Part shown: piece by piece, positions 1 to 6,145 of the stretch
How positions within the stretch are numbered: the stretch's first letter is position 1
How the letters are laid out: each line of letters begins with the position of its first letter
Assembly: GCA_021791235.1 (NCBI GenBank)
Contig: JAJYXA010000423.1
Coordinates: forward strand, 1-6,145
DNA: 6,145 nt
Direction of reading: 5' to 3'
Source of the DNA: Pseudomonadota bacterium
GTDB taxonomy: Bacteria > Pseudomonadota > Gammaproteobacteria > Burkholderiales > Thiobacillaceae
Notes under the pieces: generated by a model
What the model was told of the DNA's origin: nothing
The model's database searches: none
Seen by the model: the letters and a program-made list of their open reading frames with translations, nothing else
Translations under genes and position numbers: made by a program

Positions 1-1531
1 CCTCACGCCGTTTTATCGGCGCTTCCGCGCCATGGTGACCTGGTGCCTGACGCATCGCCGCAGCGTGATTGCATTGACGGTGGCGGCGCTGATCGTCGGA
101 CTGGCTGCGATGCAGCGGGTCGAGAAGCAGTTTTTCCCGGCATCCGACCGGCTGGAGATCCTGGTCGAAATGTGGCTGCCCGAAGGTGCCTCCATCGAGG
201 CCACGCGTGCCGAAGCGATCAGGCTCGAAACCCTGTTGCGGCGGGACAAGGATGTGACGCACGTGATCGACTACATCGGACAGGGTGCGCCGCGTTTCGT
301 ACTGGGGCTGGACCAGCGGCTGAACAACCGCAATTTTGCGCAACTGGTGGTGATTGCGAAGGACATCCCGGCACGCGAGCGTGAACTCGCCCGCATCCAC
401 CGATTGTTCGAAACCGATTTTCCCAACGTGCGCGGGCGCGCGGTGCGTTTCGAATACGGGCCGCCAGCCGGCTATCCGGTGCAATACCGGCTGTCAGGAA
501 CCGATATTCCGCGGCTCAAGCTCGAGGCCGAAAAACTGCGCAGAATCGTTGCGGCCCAACCGCAGGTGACGGCCGTGAATCTGGACTGGAACGAGCAGTC
601 GCTGGCGATCAAGGTCCGGCTCGATCAGGACAAGATCAAGGCGCTCGGCCTCAGCTCGGATGCGGTCGGCCGCTTGCTGGCCCTGGAGCTGTCGGGTGCG
701 ACCGTCACCCAGTTTCGCGAAAACGATCGCTTGATCGACGTGGAATTGCGCATCCCACGCAAGGAACACCGCGATGTCGATGCACTGAAATCGTTGCCGA
801 TCGGCAACTTCGATGGACAGAGCGTGACCCTGGGGCAGATCGCCACGTTCAAGCCGGTGTTCGAGGACGGCGTGATCTGGCGGCGCGACCGTCTGCCGAC
901 GATCTCGGTGCGCGGCGATCCGGTGGGCAAGACGCAGCCGGCGACCATCATCGAGTCGCTCGCGCCGCAGGTGGCCCGGTTCAAGGCCCAGTTGCCGCCG
1001 GGCTTCCGGCTGGAAATCGGCGGGCCGGTGGAAAGCAGCGCCAAGGCCAATGCCGCCATCGGCGCATCGTGGCCGCTGATCGTGATTACCACGCTGACGC
1101 TGCTGATGCTGCAGCTCGGCAGTTTCTCGCGCTCCCTCCTGGTGATATTGACGGCACCGCTCGGCATCATCGGCGTGGCGATCGCTTTGCTGGTGAGCGG
1201 CCAGCCGATGGGCTTCGTGGCGCTGCTGGGCATCATTTCGCTGTCCGGCATGATCATGCGCAACTCGGTGATCCTGGTCGACCAGATCCAGCAGGACATC
1301 GCGCGCGGCCTGCCGCAATGGGACGCGATCGTCGAGTCCACGGTGCGGCGGATGCGCCCGATTAGCCTCACCGCCGCCGCCGCGGTGCTGGCGATGATCC
1401 CGCTGTCGCGCTCGATTTTCTGGGGACCGATGGCGGTCTCGGTGATGGGCGGGCTGATCGCGGCGACCTTCCTCACGCTGTTTTTCCTGCCGGCCTTGTA
1501 TGCGGCGTGGTTCAGGGTAAAACTTGAATAA
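1..1531 (+). CDS. RND-family efflux permease, C-terminal half (5' end outside window)
   Basis: This is the inner-membrane permease of a proton-driven tripartite efflux pump of the HAE-1 (AcrB/MexB-like) type. The frame is open from base 2, ten codons before the first Met at 32, so that Met is internal. The visible 509 residues are about half of a usual 1000-1050-residue RND protein. Numbering from the Met at 32, I see TM7 (about 9-29), the second periplasmic porter/docking loop (about 30-345) and TM8-TM12 (about 347-366, 368-390, 392-417, 443-463, 470-494). The TM10 stretch GMIMRNSVILVDQI is typical of the family. By alignment with AcrB as I remember it, R410 takes the place of K940, while R440 and T447 match R971 and T978 of the proton relay. 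The TM4 aspartates lie outside the window. Substrate cannot be told; the adaptor gene is presumably upstream. The next gene follows after 24 bp on the same strand. Confidence 0.93.
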   Translation, partial: LTPFYRRFRAMVTWCLTHRRSVIALTVAALIVGLAAMQRVEKQFFPASDRLEILVEMWLPEGASIEATRAEAIRLETLLRRDKDVTHVIDYIGQGAPRFVLGLDQRLNNRNFAQLVVIAKDIPARERELARIHRLFETDFPNVRGRAVRFEYGPPAGYPVQYRLSGTDIPRLKLEAEKLRRIVAAQPQVTAVNLDWNEQSLAIKVRLDQDKIKALGLSSDAVGRLLALELSGATVTQFRENDRLIDVELRIPRKEHRDVDALKSLPIGNFDGQSVTLGQIATFKPVFEDGVIWRRDRLPTISVRGDPVGKTQPATIIESLAPQVARFKAQLPPGFRLEIGGPVESSAKANAAIGASWPLIVITTLTLLMLQLGSFSRSLLVILTAPLGIIGVAIALLVSGQPMGFVALLGIISLSGMIMRNSVILVDQIQQDIARGLPQWDAIVESTVRRMRPISLTAAAAVLAMIPLSRSIFWGPMAVSVMGGLIAATFLTLFFLPALYAAWFRVKLE

Positions 1532-1543
1532 GGTAAACAGTGC

Positions 1544-1550
1544 AAGGAGG
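1544..1550 (+). promoter_or_regulatory. Strong ribosome binding site (AAGGAGG) for the lipoprotein gene
   Basis: AAGGAGG lies 5 bases before the ATG at 1556, in the 24-bp gap after the permease stop codon. It is a near-perfect anti-Shine-Dalgarno match and fixes the lipoprotein start. There is no room for a separate promoter unless it lies inside the permease gene. Confidence 0.85.
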
Positions 1551-1555
1551 TCAGG

Positions 1556-2116
1556 ATGAAAACCATTGCTTTCGCATTCGCAGGCACATTGCTGCTGGCA
1601 GGGTGTGCCGGGCTTGAATCGTCCAACCCGACTTCGCCGTATTACGCCTATTCCACGGGATGGGTGGCGCAACTCAACCGCCCCCTGACCATCCCGGCCG
1701 ACTCTGCCACGGTGCGTTTGCAGTACGGCCATATCGTGCCGCGCAACGGCGTGCAGGAGCAGGACCCGTATTGCGTGGTGGAGCTGAACACGGTCAGCGG
1801 CGCGCCGCAGACGCTGCAGCCTGGGCACTTCCAGATATGGCGGGTAACGCGTAGCGTGAGTATCTTCGCGAAGGCGTCGTCGCCCTTGATGAAGGCAAGG
1901 TATGTGGACGATGATGATGGCGACCTGAGCTTGCTTTATTACAAGACGGAGTTCCGGCTGCGCGATGCCGCGCAGCCGAACCTGCGTGGCATGACTTGCG
2001 CGTGGAACCAGATGGCACCCGGCAACCGGCCGCTGATGCGGCATCTCACCCTGGACGAAATCCGGGGGGCGCTGGGCGACTGGATGAGCCTGGTCCCGCC
2101 GAAGGTGACGCTATGA
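1556..2116 (+). CDS. Small lipoprotein of unknown function (186 aa)
   Basis: I do not recognise a named family. The N-terminus is a clear lipoprotein signal: MK, a hydrophobic core, then the lipobox LLAGC with the lipidated Cys at residue 17, so the mature protein should be about 170 residues and membrane-anchored facing the periplasm. The residue after Cys is Ala, not Asp, which by the usual +2 rule favours the outer membrane. The mature part has no further membrane segment. It looks beta-rich early on (RLQYGHIVPRNG, YCVVELNTV) and has an acidic cluster, YVDDDDGD, at 116-123. Two other cysteines, C73 and C148, could form a disulfide. The start is fixed by the strong AAGGAGG. The stop overlaps the ppk2 start as ATGA. 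Its position behind an RND permease invites a role as a pump accessory, but it is far too short to be an outer-membrane TolC-type factor (about 450 residues). Function is open. Confidence 0.88.
   Translation: MKTIAFAFAGTLLLAGCAGLESSNPTSPYYAYSTGWVAQLNRPLTIPADSATVRLQYGHIVPRNGVQEQDPYCVVELNTVSGAPQTLQPGHFQIWRVTRSVSIFAKASSPLMKARYVDDDDGDLSLLYYKTEFRLRDAAQPNLRGMTCAWNQMAPGNRPLMRHLTLDEIRGALGDWMSLVPPKVTL
2101..2105 (+). promoter_or_regulatory. Ribosome binding site (GAAGG) for ppk2 inside the lipoprotein gene
   Basis: GAAGG sits 7 bases before the ATG at 2113, within the last codons of the lipoprotein gene. Together with the ATGA overlap it supports 2113 as the ppk2 start instead of the in-frame TTG at 1996, and suggests translational coupling. 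Confidence 0.65.
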
Positions 2117-2922
2117 AACCTGCCGATACCCGTATTGCCCCCGACAGCAAGGTCAAGTTGTCGAAATGGGACGCTGATGACGACGCGATCATCGGCAAGG
2201 ACAAGTCCGACGCGCGCGAGCGCCTGGAAGCACATCGCGTCCGTCTGGAAACGCTGCAGGAGTTGCTGCACGCCGAGGGCAAGCACAGGCTGCTGGTCGT
2301 GCTGCAGGCGATGGATACCGCCGGCAAGGATTCGACCATCCGCCACGTGTTTCAGGGGGTCGACCCGCTGGGAGTGAGGGTGGCGTGCTTCAAGGCGCCG
2401 ACCCCGGAGGAACTGGCGCACGATTACCTGTGGCGGGTGCATCCACATGTACCGGGCGCCGGCGAAATCGCCATCTTCAACCGCTCGCATTACGAAGACG
2501 TGCTCATCACCCGCGTCAACGGCTGGATCGATGCGGCTGAATGCAAGCGCCGCTACCGCCAGATCAACGACTTTGAAGGCATGCTGGCGGAAACCGGCAC
2601 GACGATCCTGAAGTTCTATCTGCACATTTCCAGGGACGAGCAGAAAAAACGTCTGGAAGAACGCCGCGACACGCCCGAAAAACAATGGAAATTCCAGCCC
2701 GGCGATCTTGCGGTGCGGGCGAAGTGGGACGGCTACATGGAAGCCTACGAGGCGGCGCTAGCGGCCACCAGCACGGCGCACGCGCCCTGGCATGTGATTC
2801 CTGCCAACAACAATCTGGCACGCAACCTGATGATTTCCCACCTGCTGATCGAAACGCTGGAAAGCCTGAAAATGCGCTACCCGGAACCGGTGGAAGGCGT
2901 GACCGATATCCAGATCGTCTAG
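2113..2922 (+). CDS. ppk2: PPK2-family polyphosphate:nucleotide phosphotransferase (269 aa)
   Basis: This is a cytoplasmic kinase that moves phosphate between inorganic polyphosphate and nucleotides. The family usually uses polyphosphate to make ATP/GTP from ADP/GDP, and class III members also act on AMP. Visible motifs are Walker A QAMDTAGKDS (65-74, with K72), the conserved EELAHDYLWRVH (99-110), Walker B EIAIFNRSHYEDV (118-130, with R124 and D129), a basic lid region (about 178-195, RLEERRDTPEKQWK) and the C-terminal APWHVIPA (224-231). The Asp after the Walker A Lys fits class III better than class I, which usually has Gly there; class assignment is inference. The length is normal. The C-terminal motif reads PANNN where I would expect about PADxKW. 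The start at 2113 is chosen over the TTG at 1996 because the extra 39 residues are Pro/Gly/Arg-rich, overlap the lipoprotein and do not look like PPK2. The gene overlaps its upstream neighbour by 4 bp. Confidence 0.95.
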   Translation: MKPADTRIAPDSKVKLSKWDADDDAIIGKDKSDARERLEAHRVRLETLQELLHAEGKHRLLVVLQAMDTAGKDSTIRHVFQGVDPLGVRVACFKAPTPEELAHDYLWRVHPHVPGAGEIAIFNRSHYEDVLITRVNGWIDAAECKRRYRQINDFEGMLAETGTTILKFYLHISRDEQKKRLEERRDTPEKQWKFQPGDLAVRAKWDGYMEAYEAALAATSTAHAPWHVIPANNNLARNLMISHLLIETLESLKMRYPEPVEGVTDIQIV

Positions 2923-2936
2923 CCGCGCTGACGGGT

Positions 2937-5756
2937 TTAGCTGACCAGGCTCAGATGCGGCATGCGCGCAGGCATCGAACGTGTGTCGGTCAGCGCACTG
3001 TCGACCGGCTGCCAGAAGGGAAAGGCTTCCGGGCGATGGATGTGGTAGCCCTGCAGATAATCCACCCCCATGTCTTCGAGCAGCGCGGCCATGTCGGCGT
3101 CTTCCACCTGCTCGGCCACCGAATGCATGCCGAAATCGCGCGCGAGCTGTGCGATCGAGCGGACGATGGCCTGGTCGCGGCGATCATCCAGCATGCCGCG
3201 CACGAAGGCGCCGTCGATCTTGAGGAAGTCGGCGGGCAGGTGCTTGAGATAGAAGAATGACGAGGCATCGCGCCCGAAGTCGTCCAGCGCGAACTGGCAG
3301 CCGCGTTCGCGCAGGCCCTGGATCAGGCGCTGGGCGTCGCCCAGGTTGACCACGGCGGCGGTTTCCGTCACCTCAAACCCCAGGCGCGAGCCCGCCACGC
3401 CATAGTGGTCGAGCAGATGGCAGACCACACCGAGGAAGGACTCGTCGGCAACGGTCTTGCCCGACAGGTTGATGAAATACACCGCATTGTCGTCCGGCTG
3501 CGCGGCCAGATAGGACACCACGGCTTCCAGCATCCAGCGGTCGAGGATGGGCGCCTGCCCGTAGCGTTCGAGGGCGGGCAGCAGCTTGGCCGGCCCCTCG
3601 ACCACGCCGTTGCGCTGCCAGCGGATCAGCACCTCGTAATGCGGCTGGCCGCTGCTTGAGGTCGGCTGGATCAGTTGGCGATAGGGCAGGAACTGGTTGG
3701 CGTCCAGCGCCTGCGCGAAATCCGCTGCCCAGCCCATTTCCGTTTCCAGACGACGGAATCCGACCTCGTCCGCCTCGTACAGCATGACCCGCCCGCTGCC
3801 CTCCGACTTGGCGCGGTAGCACGCCATGTCGGCCTGGATCATGAGGTCGCCGGCGGTGGTCGCGGCTTGCGTGATGGGGGCGATCCCCGCACAGGCGCCG
3901 AGGGTGAAGCGCCGTCCCTTGTGCTCGAAACGGAAGTCGCGGATGCGCTGCACCAGCTGGCGGCAGATCCGGTTCGCCTCGTCGGGCCGGGTATCGAACA
4001 GGATGAGCCCGAATTCGTCCCCGCCCAGGCGGCCCAGGTAGGCCTGGGCGGGCAGGGCGGCTTTCATGGTCTGGGCAATGTCCGCCAGCAAGGCATCGCC
4101 CACCGAATGGCCGCAGGTATCGTTCACCAGCTTGAACTGGTCGAGGTCGATGTAGCAGAACGCATGCTGCTGTCCCTGGTCGCGCGCGGTGTGCAGCGCG
4201 CGGGCCAGGCGGCCTTCCACCGCACGGCGATTCGGCAGGGTGGTCAGCGTGTCGTGGAAGGCCATTTCGCGCAGGTTGTCGAGCAGGACCTTCTTTTCGG
4301 TTTCGTCGCGCAGCACATAGACGGCACCGAGGGCGCCATGTTCGTTCAGCGGCGCACAGCTGTAGCTGATGGCCAGGTGCTGGCCAAAGCGGGTGTGCAG
4401 CTGCGCCGATCCGGTCTGGCCATGCAATGCCGCAGCCGACGACAGGAAGCAGGCCGGCGCCTCTTCGTCGCCGCTCATCTGGTCCAGCCGCATCACGTCG
4501 CTCAGCGAGTTCAGCAGCGCATCCTCGAGCGCGAGGCCGAGCAGGCTTTCGGCAGCGGGGTTGAGGTAGGTCACCTGATTGTGCGCATTGGTCACGACGA
4601 CAGCGTCGTTGATCGATTGCAGCGTGACTTGCCAGCGTTCCTTTTCGGTGCTGAGCGCCGCTTCGTCGAGTTTGCGTTGCGTGATGTCGAAACGGATCGA
4701 CAGGTATTTAAGCGGCAGGCCGTCGTCGCCCTTGATCGGTATGATGGTCGAGTCAGTCCAGAACAGCCGGCCATCCTTGGCGCGGTTGCAGATTTCGCCG
4801 CGCCAGGTGCGGCCGCTGGTGATGGTTCCCCACAGCTTGGAGAAAAACGCGGCGTCGTGCATGCCCGAATTGACGATGCGGTGATTCTGCCCGATCAGCT
4901 CTTCGCGCGTGTAGCCGCTGATGATGCAGAACAGGTCGTTGGCGAAGGTGATGTTGCCGGCGAGATCCGACTCCGACACGCTGGCGGCGCTGTCGAGCGC
5001 CTTCTGCTGCTCGCCCAGGTCGGTGAGCAGGCGCTCCAGCGCCGCGCTCATGAAGTTGAAGGCGCGCGTGGACTCCTGCAGTTCGGGCGGGCTGCCGGCG
5101 CGGACGGGGAGGCGTACGCTGTAATCCCCGGCCTCGATCTGGCGTGCGGTCGCGCTGAGGCGGATCAGGTCCTTCAGGTTGATCCGCAGCAAGACACGGG
5201 TGAGCCAGCCGAGCAAGACGATCGCAAGGCCGAGCAGCAGGAACAGGCGGGTACCGAGATGCCACAGAAAATCTTCGTACGCATGGGAGGAAGGCTGGAT
5301 GCGCAGGTTGCCGTAGTAGGCGCCCTGGATGATCAGATCTTCCTGCATGACGGGGAGGGCGAGGCGGGTCAGCCGGGCAAACCAGTCGGGACGATCCACG
5401 GTGGGCGGGTGCGCCTGCTGGCGCAGGACGTGGCCGTCCGGCGTGGTGTATTCCACCTGCCGTAAATTGCCCTGGTCGATCGGGATCCTCAGCCGCGCCT
5501 GCACGGCCGCGTAATCGCCGCGGATGGCCGGTTCGGCCACGGCCTGCGACAGCGCCGCAAGCTGTGCGGTGGCCTGCACGTGCAATGCGGCGTCGGCATC
5601 CTGGCGGGCAATGTGCAGCGCCTGCTGACCCGCCAGCGCGAACACCGCGATCAGCACGAACAGGGTCGCGCCCACGACGCGGCCCTGGGTGCTGAGTTGG
5701 GCCGGGCGCAGGGCGTGCGCAAGGCGGACGAGCGGGGGCGGGAGACGGGGGCGCAT
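2937..5756 (-). CDS. Membrane-bound PAS-PAS-GGDEF-EAL c-di-GMP cyclase/phosphodiesterase (939 aa)
   Basis: This is a predicted bifunctional c-di-GMP enzyme at the inner membrane. Order: TM1 (28-48), periplasmic sensor (about 50-165, unassigned), TM2 (168-190), HAMP (about 190-245), PAS1 (about 257-362), PAS2 (about 373-487), GGDEF (about 495-660), EAL (about 675-915). The cyclase looks intact: D537, N545 and D554 are in place and GGDEF is at 578-582, but the RxxD inhibitory site is absent (P569, A572). The EAL domain keeps every residue I know as essential, at RocR-like spacing: E708 (as EVL), N763, E795, E798, D825, D826, K846, E882, Q902. Loop 6, however, reads DDFGRDASSF and the AEGVE motif is AEQVE. 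PAS1 carries an Aer/NifL-like signature, with W318, N324, R325, KDG and W333. The ATG at 5756 is the only ATG near the N-terminus and gives a proper cytoplasmic lead before TM1, but no Shine-Dalgarno precedes it. The gene converges on ppk2 with 14 bp between stop codons. Confidence 0.95.
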   Translation of the reverse strand: MRPRLPPPLVRLAHALRPAQLSTQGRVVGATLFVLIAVFALAGQQALHIARQDADAALHVQATAQLAALSQAVAEPAIRGDYAAVQARLRIPIDQGNLRQVEYTTPDGHVLRQQAHPPTVDRPDWFARLTRLALPVMQEDLIIQGAYYGNLRIQPSSHAYEDFLWHLGTRLFLLLGLAIVLLGWLTRVLLRINLKDLIRLSATARQIEAGDYSVRLPVRAGSPPELQESTRAFNFMSAALERLLTDLGEQQKALDSAASVSESDLAGNITFANDLFCIISGYTREELIGQNHRIVNSGMHDAAFFSKLWGTITSGRTWRGEICNRAKDGRLFWTDSTIIPIKGDDGLPLKYLSIRFDITQRKLDEAALSTEKERWQVTLQSINDAVVVTNAHNQVTYLNPAAESLLGLALEDALLNSLSDVMRLDQMSGDEEAPACFLSSAAALHGQTGSAQLHTRFGQHLAISYSCAPLNEHGALGAVYVLRDETEKKVLLDNLREMAFHDTLTTLPNRRAVEGRLARALHTARDQGQQHAFCYIDLDQFKLVNDTCGHSVGDALLADIAQTMKAALPAQAYLGRLGGDEFGLILFDTRPDEANRICRQLVQRIRDFRFEHKGRRFTLGACAGIAPITQAATTAGDLMIQADMACYRAKSEGSGRVMLYEADEVGFRRLETEMGWAADFAQALDANQFLPYRQLIQPTSSSGQPHYEVLIRWQRNGVVEGPAKLLPALERYGQAPILDRWMLEAVVSYLAAQPDDNAVYFINLSGKTVADESFLGVVCHLLDHYGVAGSRLGFEVTETAAVVNLGDAQRLIQGLRERGCQFALDDFGRDASSFFYLKHLPADFLKIDGAFVRGMLDDRRDQAIVRSIAQLARDFGMHSVAEQVEDADMAALLEDMGVDYLQGYHIHRPEAFPFWQPVDSALTDTRSMPARMPHLSLVS

Positions 5757-5793
5757 ACGAAAGGAATCGGCGGCAGGCGCGTTTTCTGAAGTT

Positions 5794-5832
5794 GACGTAA
5801 AAACGTCTATTCAGACGGTGTGACCACTCACA
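5794..5832. repeat. Cluster of three 5+4+5 perfect inverted repeats between xerC and the c-di-GMP gene
   Basis: Read on the + strand, there are three perfect inverted repeats with 5-base arms and 4-base centres: GACGT-AAAA-ACGTC (5794-5807), CGTCT-ATTC-AGACG (5804-5817) and TGTGA-CCAC-TCACA (5819-5832). The first two share bases 5804-5807, so their hairpins cannot form together; the third starts one base after the second ends. They lie in the only sizeable non-coding gap of the window, 38 to 76 bases upstream of the c-di-GMP gene start and just after the xerC stop. They could be a terminator with a competing fold, or binding sites for dimeric regulators. No promoter hexamers convinced me: CATAAT on the - strand (5838-5833) has no good -35 partner. 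Confidence 0.6.
5799..5817 (-). terminator. Weak intrinsic terminator candidate after xerC
   Basis: On the - strand the stem CGTCT-GAAT-AGACG is followed directly by TTTTT, 31 bases past the xerC stop codon. The shape is that of a Rho-independent terminator and the place is right, but the stem is only 5 bp with three G-C pairs, so efficiency may be low and some transcription could run into the c-di-GMP gene. Confidence 0.4.
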
Positions 5833-5847
5833 TTATGAGGCGCCGGC

Positions 5848-6145
5848 TCAGCTTTTCTTGCGCGCGCGCGGGTGCGCCTGATCGTACACCTTGGCCAGAT
5901 GCTGCCAGTCGAGGTGGGTGTAGACCTGGGTGGTGCTGATGCTGGCGTGGCCGAGCATTTCCTGCACGGCACGCAGGTCGCCCGACGATTGCAGCACATG
6001 GGTGGCGAACGCGTGGCGCAGCATGTGCGGGTGCACGTGCTGGCTCAGGCCCGCCTGCAAGGCCCAGCGGTTGAGCCGCAGCTGCACGCTGCGCGGGGTG
6101 AGGCGGGTGCCGCGCTGGCTGATGAACAGGGCAGCGATGCCGGCG
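5848..6145 (-). CDS. xerC: Tyrosine recombinase XerC, C-terminal 98 residues (5' end outside window)
   Basis: XerC acts with XerD at the dif site to resolve chromosome dimers at division. The frame is open to the window edge. The GTG at 6087 is internal, because the 19 codons before it read as family sequence ([15 protein letters not shown]). Visible catalytic residues of the tyrosine recombinase fold are the HxxR of HPHMLRH, the second His in [11 protein letters not shown], and the nucleophile Tyr in VYTHLD; the first Arg and the Lys lie beyond the window. The ending [20 protein letters not shown] is typical of XerC, which separates it from XerD and from integrases of mobile elements. About 300 residues are expected, so a third is seen. 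The gene is followed by a 91-bp gap with inverted repeats and then, on the same strand, the c-di-GMP gene. Confidence 0.95.
   Translation of the reverse strand, partial: AGIAALFISQRGTRLTPRSVQLRLNRWALQAGLSQHVHPHMLRHAFATHVLQSSGDLRAVQEMLGHASISTTQVYTHLDWQHLAKVYDQAHPRARKKS

Noticed and set aside
625..1626. 333-codon open frame on the - strand inside the permease gene
   Set aside because: No domain or ribosome site, fully antisense to conserved permease sequence including TM8-TM12.
494..2044. 516-codon open frame on the - strand across the permease and lipoprotein genes
   Set aside because: The product is rich in R, H, Q and D without motifs, and spans two well-supported + strand genes and their gap; it is a GC-driven shadow.
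1996..2112. Upstream TTG start that would add 39 residues to PPK2
   Set aside because: The added residues are Pro/Gly/Arg-rich, unlike the family, and lie inside the lipoprotein gene. The ATG at 2113 has GAAGG at good spacing and the ATGA overlap.
3675..5465. Long open frame of 596 codons on the + strand, opposite the c-di-GMP gene
   Set aside because: Its translation is low-complexity (rich in Q, R, V, A, G), has no recognisable domain, and lies wholly antisense to a gene with clear domains. Long antisense frames are expected in GC-rich DNA.
5792..5820. TTGACG as a -35 box for a + strand promoter towards xerC
   Set aside because: Nothing resembling TATAAT lies 16-18 bases downstream, and transcription would be antisense to xerC.
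5819..5832. CRP-like site TGTGA-N4-TCACA
   Set aside because: The half-sites match CRP, but CRP needs six bases between them and here there are four. FNR-type sites, written as TTGAT-N4-ATCAA, have other half-sites. Kept only as an inverted repeat.
5860..5871. Alternating CG run near the end of xerC
   Set aside because: It is fully explained by Arg/Ala codons of the XerC tail in GC-rich DNA; it is too short to claim special structure.
6085..6087. GTG as the true start of a short 79-residue recombinase
   Set aside because: The frame stays open to the window edge and the upstream residues match XerC, so the gene is only cut by the window and not truncated.

Overview
The window is about 6.1 kb of GC-rich, densely coding chromosomal DNA. 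It most likely comes from a betaproteobacterium, perhaps a Thiobacillus/Sulfuricella- or Rhodocyclales-like lineage. That placement rests on the style of the RND permease, the class III-like PPK2, the PAS-GGDEF-EAL protein and XerC, plus the high G+C. It is inference, since no rRNA or other taxonomic marker is present. No tRNA, rRNA, CRISPR array, insertion sequence or prophage gene was seen.

Left half, + strand (1-2922): an apparent three-gene operon. It starts with the C-terminal half of an RND-type efflux permease whose start lies outside the window. After 24 bp comes a small lipoprotein of unknown function with a strong ribosome binding site. This overlaps by 4 bp (ATGA) with a PPK2-family polyphosphate kinase. 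The spacing implies co-transcription, and for the last two genes probably coupled translation. Why a polyphosphate:nucleotide kinase should sit behind an efflux permease and a lipoprotein is unknown.

Right half, - strand (2937-6145): a 939-residue membrane-anchored c-di-GMP protein (periplasmic sensor, HAMP, PAS, PAS, GGDEF, EAL), and upstream of it the C-terminal 98 residues of XerC, cut by the window edge. The c-di-GMP gene converges on ppk2 with only 14 bp between the stop codons and no visible terminator. The 91-bp gap between xerC and the c-di-GMP gene holds three small perfect inverted repeats, each 5+4+5. The middle one is followed by five T residues on the - strand and looks like a weak intrinsic terminator for xerC. 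A second repeat overlaps it and would compete with it.

The operon and the signalling gene have no obvious functional link beyond proximity. The most informative details are the unusual EAL loop and the lost I-site of the c-di-GMP protein, its Aer/NifL-like (probably flavin-type) first PAS domain, the altered C-terminal motif of PPK2, and the compact inverted-repeat cluster. I found no clear evidence of a wholly new system.
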